Source: Warburgia ugandensis (Eukaryota; Streptophyta; Magnoliopsida; Canellales; Canellaceae). From it: DNA of 64,000 bases. A program made the translations under genes and the position numbers. The notes below the pieces were generated by a model, which had not been told where the DNA came from, ran no database searches, and saw only the letters and a list, made by a program, of their open reading frames with translations. The stretch is from assembly GCA_035236585.1 (NCBI GenBank), contig CP141132.1, positions 39,497,880 to 39,561,879 on the forward strand, in the 5' to 3' direction. Shown in pieces: positions 1-8,184 of this stretch (the stretch's first letter is position 1; each line of letters starts with the position of its first letter).

Positions 1-47
1 GTAATAAAATATCTTATTAAAAGAAATGATAAAAAATTCAAATTTGG

Positions 48-57
48 CTATAAATAT
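48..57 (+). promoter_or_regulatory. Upstream TATA box of LTR A
   Basis: CTATAAATAT, kept in every LTR copy that covers this position, about 570 bases from the LTR start. It could drive a transcript from the LTR 5' part. The better-supported start for the genomic RNA is the second TATA box near the LTR 3' end. Confidence 0.45.
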
Positions 58-880
58 GTCCCAAAATTTTCCAAAAATTTTCACAACCTTAACCACGAAA
101 TTTCCAAATCTTCCTTGGAGTTTCAGCCCCAAATTCTCATTCATCCCTCCCCAATCTCTATTTTTCTTATTTCTCTCTCCTCTTTCTAAGTGGAACAAGA
201 GACCTAAATTCAATTAGGCACTCCGTTCCAGGAAGAATCTGATCAATTTCACCGTCCATAACCTCCTACACTACATTATATACAAAAGCCCCAAATCAAT
301 TTCAAGATCCAACGGTTCCAACAACAGAAAACTACAAAAAGGTAGACAATCGGGCTATATTATCATCAACCGGTAATTCTCTCAAATTGAGCATCAAATA
401 TATGTTTTTTCTCCAATCAGGTAGGTGGAACTACTTCCCATTCATATTTATTATGTTTTAGTGTAATTTTTATTTTTCTGTAATTTAATTTGAATGAAAA
501 ATGGTAAAAAATAAAGTAAATACCAGCCCCTTCAAATTATGATGATAGAGAGCTCAGATTGAAATTCTGAGCTTTCCAATCAATCCAGGAGGGTTAGAAA
601 CCCCTAGGATACAATTTTCAAGAAAATCTAACAAGGTTTGGACCCTCAATTGAGAGAGATTATTCTGGTGGGCCCAGATCAAATCTAGACCCTAGGAATG
701 GCTGAAAACTTCAATTTAAGATTGTGGAGTCATATGAACTCCAAATTGAGATCAGAAAGAAGCTATGGAAAGCTTGTAATGTCTAGTTTCTAATGAATTC
801 ATAATATTTCTAAAATTTATTTCTGTATTTTTCTGTATTTTTCTATATTTTGGAAATAAGTGTCCAATTTCTAAGATCTT

Positions 881-905
881 CAAGATCTGAGGTGATCAGA
901 TCTTG
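881..905 (+). repeat. Perfect 10-bp hairpin in LTR
   Basis: Arms CAAGATCTGA and TCAGATCTTG are exact reverse complements around a 5-base loop. The same hairpin is visible in the other LTR copies I compared. Function unknown. Confidence 0.75.
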
Positions 906-1046
906 AAAATTTATTTTAGTGATGATATAATAATATAATAAATTAATATATATGGTTAATTTGGACAGATCTTGGATAAAATAAGAGATCTACCCTTTAT
1001 GGTAGAAAAACCCTAAAATAAAAAATAAAAATATACAAAGGGACCC

Positions 1047-1067
1047 ACTTGATCAATGAGATCAAGT
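1047..1067 (+). repeat. Perfect 8-bp GATC hairpin in LTR
   Basis: ACTTGATC and GATCAAGT pair perfectly around the loop AATGA. Conserved in other LTR copies. Confidence 0.75.
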
Positions 1068-1292
1068 ATGATCAGATCCTTGGGATGGATTAAAGGGGTG
1101 ATATGATGATGGAATCCAGTTAGATCATGGATGAAATGTGACAAAATCAAGTGGATATGATTTTTGGATCTTAATGGATTAAAAGCCCTAAAGGTAATTA
1201 AAACCCTTAATCTAAAGGAAAACACCTAAGATCTAATGGTTGGATCATATTTAAAGGTTTATAATAATCTTAATAAAATTAGTTTAAATTTT

Positions 1293-1383
1293 CTTTTATT
1301 GGATATAGAAGTGTAAATGTGATTTATGTTTTAGGTTTTAATTGTCTTTTATTGGATATAGAAGTGTAAATATGATTTATGTT
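1293..1383 (+). repeat. Two-copy tandem repeat, 53-bp period
   Basis: A 38-base block beginning CTTTTATTGG occurs at 1293-1330 and again at 1346-1383. LTRs A, B, C, G, H and the minus-strand LTR at 24733-28610 have two copies. LTRs D, E and F have one. The copy number is therefore a lineage marker within the family. Confidence 0.8.
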
Positions 1384-2262
1384 CTAAGTTAGAAAGCATG
1401 ATAGTGTAATCTTTAAATTTTAGTATGATATGCCCTAAACGAGTAATTTGTTAGTAGATTTGATTATCTTAGGATCATGTTAGTGTAAATTAGGATTTAA
1501 ACATGATTTCATTACGATAAAAGATGTGTTTCATAACTTAGGATCATGTTAGTTTTATTTCACTAGCTTAAGTTACATTCATAGGAAGAATGTTAGTATA
1601 TAGTTGTTAAACTTATATTTGATTTATGCTTTCAAGTTGATGAATTACTTATTGTCAAAATTTATTCAATTGTTAAGTAATTGTTAAGATATAAGGAGCA
1701 TAAATCACCAAAAATGTAAACTAATGAAATATAGAAATTCATGGACAACTAAGATGAATGAATGATTGTGACTTAATAAGGGCTATAGTTAGTAGGACAA
1801 TATAAGGAATGATTTATCATTTCCTTGGCCCAAAATAGGAAAATAATGAACATCCATGGATGACATTGTGCATATCCATGGAAATTAATTAAAATCAATT
1901 AGAGAAGGGACTTAAGGTAAAGAGCTCATAGGAACCTTGTCAAAGGTTGAGCTAGTACCACTCCAGTGGACTCTGAACATTGTGGTTATAGGGGGTATAC
2001 AAGAGCCAAGTGCTTTTCCCTCACCTCCCATTGACGTAAGAGAGGTCTAAACGCCTCCTTACATGAGGGTTGTATTAACTACTTTTTGAGCAGACTTTAA
2101 CTGGCAAGTACTGGTCATCCTGAAATAAGGAGGAGTTGTCTAGTGATAGGAAGAAATAAATTATCTTCAACCAAGTAAGACACTAACTGGTTGAATAATA
2201 ATAAGAACATAAAAAGATAGCAAATTATCTAACCCTAGTAAAAATAGTAAGTGAGATAAGGA

Positions 2263-2293
2263 TGATCAAACAAGATGAGATCTTGTATGATCA
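2263..2293 (+). repeat. 14-bp imperfect hairpin in LTR
   Basis: Outer arms are TGATCA and inner arms ACAAGAT/ATCTTGT around the loop GAG, with one mismatch. Present in all full LTRs inspected. A second perfect 9-bp hairpin (GATCATCCT/AGGATGATC) follows at 2412-2434. Confidence 0.7.
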
Positions 2294-3376
2294 AAAACAT
2301 TAAGGAAAAAGAAACATCTATGTAAATTAGATTGTTATGTATGATATAGATAGTATTTGTATAGATGATATTAAACCCATGGATATAGGATATTCAAGGA
2401 AGAAAGATTCAGATCATCCTACATAAGGATGATCAAAAGACCATGTAGCATGCACCCTTGATTAGAAAAATGACATTATACATATGATTTGACAGATATA
2501 TGTTGATCGAGACTATGGCAGATTTCAAGGAGTAAGAATACCTTATTGAGGTAGGTGGATTATTAAGAATGCCTTTACATGAAGATACATGTCTAATACA
2601 TGATCTTATGTTTTGAAGTATTGACATGTATGATACCAATATATTAAGGTAAATACCTCAAATTGAAATATGATCCAACCAAATGATGAGGAAAATAAGT
2701 ATTAAATAAGTTGAGAATTGAGAACAACCCTAAGTGAATAGGAAAGTAGAAAATATTCCAGTCCTAGTTAAACAGACAGATAGTCTGATATGTATAAGTA
2801 TTATTTTACATACAAGCTTGGAGGCTTGTGGTTTTGTTTTAAACTGGCATAAGCCTGGGGATGCTATGCTAAGAGAGTTAAGAGGGTTTGGCCACCCACT
2901 CTTTGAAACTTGATGATGTTGAATACCAAGCCTAAGAAAGGCTAAAAGTCGGGTGGGGCAATTATGGGAAGGCCACCACTGTGACAGCCATGGTCCTCCC
3001 ATATGGACATGGATATTGTAATTTCCACTAAGAATGGTATAAGTGGATTATTGAACAGTTATCCCGGCCATTTGACGGATCGATCGCAAGCATAGTAGTC
3101 CTTGATTATTTTGCATTATGATGCATATGAAATTGGCATAGTGAAATGCCTTAAAGGATGGCATGATGAAATGCCGTGTAATTGTATATTACCAATATTT
3201 TTCCCAAGAAGGGAAAAACCCAAGATAAGAATCGGCTGAAATACAAATCTCCTATAATGAAAGGAGTTGATCAGCTTTGTATGGAAATGATTATTATTTT
3301 TACAATTTTAACAGATTTGTTCTTATATACTATGTATGTATAAAGGTGAACACAAATGATAAGGAAATGAGATGTT

Positions 3377-3870
3377 TATATAAATAATAGTGGTCTGTGA
3401 ATGTGTTTATGATAGAATGAATTATGGGATAGTTGAATATTGAGATTTTACTGTCAATAACTTACATTCTTATCCCCTACCAAGCATAGCTTGCTGAGAT
3501 ATTGTAAATGTTCAAATGTTTACAATATCTCGTATACGAAAGAAGGAGACTTAGGAGCTCAAGACTTGAAGAACTAGTGAAGAATAAGTAATAAGGGTAT
3601 ATCCCTTGAAACATTGTATAGAGAGCATGTATTGTCTTTAGAACTTTGTAATTTGAATTGTGTATTTGGACAAGTATTGTAAAGATACAAGGGGTTGTGT
3701 CTTGTGAACCACCTGGATGGATCCTGAAGTTTAATAAAATCATATTCCTTCAATGGAATTTTATTTTGTACACAAATTGTACTTATGTTATGTATGAAGT
3801 GGTGACTTGGGTTTTCAAAACAAGTTTTAAAATAAAAGAATTTTCGTTGCTTTGTTTGCAAAAAAAAAAA
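3377..3870 (+). promoter_or_regulatory. Core promoter, R region and poly(A) signal of LTR A (model)
   Basis: TATATAAATA at 3377-3386 is followed by a perfect 13-bp hairpin at 3496-3531 (loop TGTTCAAATG), then AATAAA at 3831-3836 and an A-tract at 3860-3870. The order fits a U3-R-U5 layout: start just after the TATA box, R about 450 bases, U5 about 70 bases. Sequence elements are seen directly; the assignment to transcription is inference. Confidence 0.5.
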
Positions 3871-4032
3871 TTTACTAAGGGGACGTCCTTGCCTTTGAAA
3901 AATATATTATAAAATGTGTTTCAAAAACCCGGGTCGTCAACAAAAAAAAAAAAAAAAAGAATTTACTAAGGGGACGCCCTTGCCTTTGAAAAATATATTA
4001 TAAAATGTGTTTCAAAAACCCGGGTCGTCACA
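3860..4032 (+). repeat. Tandem duplication of LTR end, each copy led by an A-tract
   Basis: Two copies of the roughly 72-base LTR terminus (ATTTACTAAGGGGACG... to ...GGGTCGTCA) lie at 3870-3940 and 3960-4032, preceded by A11 at 3860-3870 and A17 at 3942-3958. Other LTRs have only one copy. The A-tract at both joints suggests slippage or strand transfer at the A-run. Confidence 0.85.
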
Positions 4033-4034
4033 GT

Positions 4035-4046
4035 TGGTATCAGAGC
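4035..4046 (+). other. Primer-binding site (initiator tRNA-Met)
   Basis: TGGTATCAGAGC, the standard plant PBS complementary to the 3' end of initiator tRNA-Met. It starts two bases after the LTR end. Confidence 0.92.
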
Positions 4047-4139
4047 TATTCATCCAAATACAAGACAAGTACCATCATGTCCAATATGAAGATGAATATC
4101 CAATTAAAGGATGAGGAATAGTGAATGAATAAGAGATAG

Positions 4140-4460
4140 GTTATTAGTTGATGAGAAGGAGTTATATGAATAAGACATAAGTTATTAGTTGATGAGAAGG
4201 AGTTATGTGATAAACTCATTATGTAAGAGATAAGTATAGAGGAAGTTGACTCATTAGTGAGGGATAAGTCTTGAAAGAGTAGCCTCAATTGTTGAAGAAT
4301 ATGCAAAGAGTTGACTCATTAGTGAGGAAAGAGTTAAACTCATTAGTTGAGAAATATGGAAAGAGTTGACTCATTCATGAAGAAAGAGTTGACTCATTAG
4401 TAAAAGATGAGAATAAAAAGAGTTAAACTCATTAGTTAAGAATGAGTATAAAAAGAGTTA
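4140..4460 (+). repeat. Degenerate tandem array of GTTGACTCATTAGT and AAACTCATTAGTT motifs
   Basis: GTTGACTCATT occurs at about 4245, 4310, 4365 and 4388, alternating with AAACTCATTAG near 4334 and 4425, after two copies of a TAAGTTATTAGTTGATGAGAA block. TGACTCA is the core of GCN4/bZIP sites and TTGAC of W-boxes. The array is shared by the other internal regions with different unit numbers. Confidence 0.75.
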
Positions 4461-7400
4461 TTATGAAGGAATAGTATAGTACAAGTAGATATTATTGGAT
4501 GAAAGGACTAGAAATATTATTCAGCAAGTAAGAATTTCAATATAGGGAATAGTAAGATATAAAAATCAATGAGGAAAACATTACAATGGATGTAAGGTAT
4601 GATGTTTAGGTCTAACCTAAAGTCCTGAGTAAACATACATATGTATGAACAAAGTACACCAATACTAGTATGTATATGACCATTACTAAGTGAAGGAATG
4701 GAGATAAAGAGAAAGAAGTGATAAATTGGAAAATGTGATGGAAAAACTCCAACCTTATGGAATAGGTGAAATGGAGATTTATGAGAAATAAAAGCTAAAG
4801 AGGAAACTTCAAAATTATTATAAAAATAAAAATTTATAATAAATATATGAATAAATATAAGTGTAAGAGTTATAATTGCTACATATATGGTATTATGATA
4901 ATTAGTTAAATGAAATTAATCATCAAAATAGAGATGATATTATTTGAAAGGAAATTGAAGAGATAAGTGAGATAATTCAAAATTTTGTAAATGAGGATAG
5001 TTTTAAGTAAAGATGAATAAGGAGATAAGTAAGTAATTTCTCTCCAAACTTAGTAAAGGTAAAGGATTTAATATAGAAATGATAAAATTTCAGAACATAA
5101 AGAGATGGTCTTTATAAAATGAAATGGGAGAAGAGAGTTTGATATGTTAAAAGGGACAGAAATATGATCCCAAACTTATTAAGAAAGCAATAAAACTATT
5201 AGGATGTATGGTTAACAAAGAAATTATAGCCCTATTGATGGAACAACAAAGATGAAATTCCTAAGATATAAATGAAATTGGTATGATAAATTAATTGTGG
5301 AAATTAGCACAAAAGGATTTTCAAGGATTAGAGAAATATTGATATGATAACTTGGGAATATTGAAAATAATTTTGGGATTATAGTAAAGAGAAGTACAAT
5401 TGATGGTGAAACAATTTTGGGCAATAGATAGAAATATTGATATGATGAATTGGGAAAATATAGTTATGGATTATCATGAAGAAGAGTACATTTATTGATC
5501 AAGAAAAATAAAGAACTAAATATGAATAGAGATATTAATTCCACTTACATGATATAGTGATGATATTGAAAGATTTAAGGAATATAATGAGGAAAATATA
5601 TTTTTGGAGGAAGGTTGAGATAAAACATGAGAAATGAAGACCTATAAACAAATAGTAATATCTAAACTTAAGTGTAGAGTTTGGAAAAATAAGATGATTA
5701 TGAATAAGTCATAAATCCAAATTTTTGGAGAAAAGAAGTGGTTAGAACTTTAAGATATTTTGAGATTTTCAATCTTACATGAGATTGAATGAGAAAATAT
5801 CTATAATAGTTGAGGAAAAGAACATCAAATTATTTGAATGAGCTGAAAGAACAAATGTTAAGGATTAAGGAGTGATTATAGAAATTTACAGATGAAAGTA
5901 ACGACTTTCTTTAGGAAAAGAAAATGGAAAGATCAATGTAAGGATGCATTGAACATGAAAGAGTTTATTAAGGAAATTTATTACCCTTGTTCTCCATAAG
6001 GATGCATTGAACATAAATGATGTTGAGGAAATTAAGTATCCGTTTTCTCTATAAGGATGAGCATTTTCAAAATTTATTATTATTATTTGAGAATTGGAAA
6101 TGCAACATCAAAGTATAGAATCAATACAAAATTTAAGTTCTATGAGTTGGATAAATGATGTTCATAAAGTTGAGGAGAATGAAATATATTAGATGAAGTA
6201 ATAATGATATATGGAAATGGATGTAAGGAGACCAAAAGAATTCATGGAATATATGTGTTGCAAGTGTACATTTTGATTAAAGAAATCAAGTTTTAAGGTT
6301 ATATAAATTTTAATAGATTTCAAGAAATCAAGAGCATTCATGGGATATATGTTAGATGCTTACAAAACTTGTCAATCATCTTGTTACATGTTGATTGAAG
6401 AAAGAAAAGTTTAGGGTTATATAAATTTTAAGGATAGCATGGAAATTAACCCCAACAAAGGGAGAATGTGAGATCAATATATGAAATGACAATGACAATT
6501 AGAGAAATATATATCTTACTGATTTTATAACGTAAGGACATTTAGTGCAATCTTGCAATGGATTACATAAATCCTAAATGAGTTAATGATAAATTATGGA
6601 GTTTGTAAAGACTTGAGAAGGGATGAATTCAAAATCAATAAGAACTCTTTTAATTATAATTATCAAGAATATTGCAAATTAAGAGTTAGTATGATATGAT
6701 AAAGGTTATGAGATATGCTTGAAAGAAGTATGAGAAAATGTATAATCTAGAAATTTTGGAAGCCCATGACATATAAATAGATATGTAAAAGAAAAAGAGA
6801 TAAATATTATCATAGATGGTAAGAAGGTTCAGAATATTGTTTTGAATACGAGAAAGGGATAACAAAGAGGATCGGGAATGTATATGCAGAGTAAAATGAC
6901 ACTCAAAGAGTGTTACAAAAACAATGGATGTGGTGAGAATGAGGAAAGAATCATCACAAGGTTACCACTCTTCAATGATAGAATTTGAAAAGAAATTTCT
7001 CAATAAAAGGAAATAGTAAAGAAGTATGAATTGTAGGATAGAAATAAAGTAATCACTTCCAAATAATGGAAGAACAACGAAAGAGATAATTACTTCCAAA
7101 GAATGGAAGATTGTTACAAAGAACAATAGTGGAAGTTATAGAATCCAATCACTATGTTATTAGTAAGGACTATACATAGTAAGAAAGCTATGTCAAAACT
7201 TTAGATGTTGAAATAGAATGAGAGTGAGCAATAGAAGATAGAATGAAAAATTTTCAAGTACAGAAAGATTGATGAAAGTAAGGAGTAGAAATTTAGCCAA
7301 GTAGAAGGTTTGAAACCAAAGGATAACTCAGATTAAGAGTTATTAATCCTTTTGGGAAAGTCTAGCAAAACTCAGCTCAATTGAATGATGCATAAGTAAG

Positions 7401-7591
7401 GTTAGACAGGTGTGAGCATTTTAATAGCAATCAACCATATGATTTATACCTTTGAGAAGAAGGTAGCTTGAAAAAGGAATAAAAGGAAAGAGGATTTCCC
7501 TAAGTGGCAAGGCCACATGTGTAAGGCTATGAAAGAATTATGAAAACTCCTAAGTGAGTTGATATGCAAATTTCGAGGACGAAATTATTAT

Positions 7592-7604
7592 AAGGGGGGA
7601 AGAT
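7592..7604 (+). other. Polypurine tract
   Basis: AAGGGGGGAAGAT directly before the LTR start TGTAATGACC, preceded by the conserved block TTTCGAGGACGAAATTATT also present before LTRs C, E and F. Confidence 0.92.
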
Positions 7605-7749
7605 TGTAATGACCCTGAATTTTTGTAACTTATTAAGGCAAATTCATAAAGTTTGATTTTTTAGAAATTATGGGCTGGAATATTAGGTTATTGAAAATTC
7701 TCTTTTTATTGAGATTATATCATGAATTAAAATATATAAATTAAGAATG

Positions 7750-8006
7750 TACTTGGAAAACTGATCGAAACAACATTAAGTACGTTCAATTCTGAGTTAA
7801 AATGAACATTCCTTAATTTTCTCCATTTAGGGGCAAAATGGTAATTTTACCAATATTCCATATCTAAGAAATAAGACCTCAATATTCATGAAGTACTTAG
7901 AAATACGATTCCAACGCCACTAAGTACGCTCAATTCCGAGTTCGGACAAATAATGCCTATTTTTCTCCAATTTTAGAGTTATAAGGGCGAAAACGTCTTT
8001 TTACAA
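7750..8006 (+). repeat. Diverged direct repeat with 144-bp period at LTR 5' end
   Basis: The block from 7750 (TACTTGGAAAACTGATCG..., then TTAAGTACGTTCAATTCTGAG) recurs from 7894 as TACTTAGAAATACGATTCC... then CTAAGTACGCTCAATTCCGAG. Weaker similarity continues through TTTCTCCA and GGGCAAAA to about 7850 and 8006. Both halves occur in every LTR, so the duplication predates the family's spread. Confidence 0.75.
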
Positions 8007-8060
8007 CAAAGTGGGCTAACGTTCTAGAAGCAACAATAATTGCTCAGTGCATTATTGCTG

Positions 8061-8105
8061 GTAGTGGAGAATGTAGTGGAGATTGTAGTGGAGAATGGAG
8101 AATGC
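8061..8105 (+). repeat. Short tandem repeat upstream of TATA (TAGTGGAGAATG unit)
   Basis: About three units of TAGTGGAGA(A/T)TG followed by a partial unit, about 70 bases upstream of the CTATAAATAT box. Unit number differs between LTRs: F has two, B and C three, and D and E carry variants containing GTGGGAGTGGAG. Confidence 0.8.
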
Positions 8106-8174
8106 ACTTGTAATAAAAAATTCTAAAGTAATAAAATATCTTATTAAAAGAAATGATAAAAAATTCAAATTTGG

Positions 8175-8184
8175 CTATAAATAT
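8175..8184 (+). promoter_or_regulatory. Upstream TATA box of LTR B
   Basis: CTATAAATAT. Upstream at about 8029-8036 is TTCTAGAA, which has the TTCnnGAA form of a minimal heat-shock element. The GGGGCCCAC part of the GC-box pair seen in LTR C is missing here. Confidence 0.4.

Larger units (their letters stand above)
1..4032 (+). mobile_element. LTR A of non-autonomous Ty3/gypsy element, 5' part outside window
   Basis: Aligns base for base with the complete LTR at 7605-12068; the window opens about 520 bases inside it. It ends with GGTCGTCACA followed two bases later by the tRNA-Met primer-binding site. It contains both TATA boxes (48-57 and 3377-3386), a two-copy 53-bp-period tandem repeat (1293-1383), several perfect hairpins and the R-region hairpin at 3496-3531. 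The last 170 bases are partly duplicated. It is joined through the internal region at 4033-7604 to LTR B. No protein-coding capacity is evident. Confidence 0.93.
4033..7604 (+). mobile_element. Non-coding internal region between LTRs A and B (LARD-like)
   Basis: Lies between a PBS and a PPT but has no long sense ORF and no gag, protease, RT or integrase motif in any frame. The sense strand is rich in A and G and poor in C. The same 3.5-3.6 kb region recurs at 12069-15601, 21167-24732, 44926-48463 and 55951-59494. This matches the published description of large retrotransposon derivatives: LTRs around 4.5 kb and a conserved non-coding core of about 3.5 kb. Confidence 0.88.

Noticed and set aside
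3496..3531. R hairpin considered as an inserted MITE or an intrinsic terminator
   Set aside because: Too short for a MITE, no flanking duplication, and present in every LTR; bacterial-type terminators do not apply.
4140..4460. Array considered as CRISPR or minisatellite
   Set aside because: Units are degenerate, spacers irregular and the context is a plant retrotransposon; no CRISPR features.
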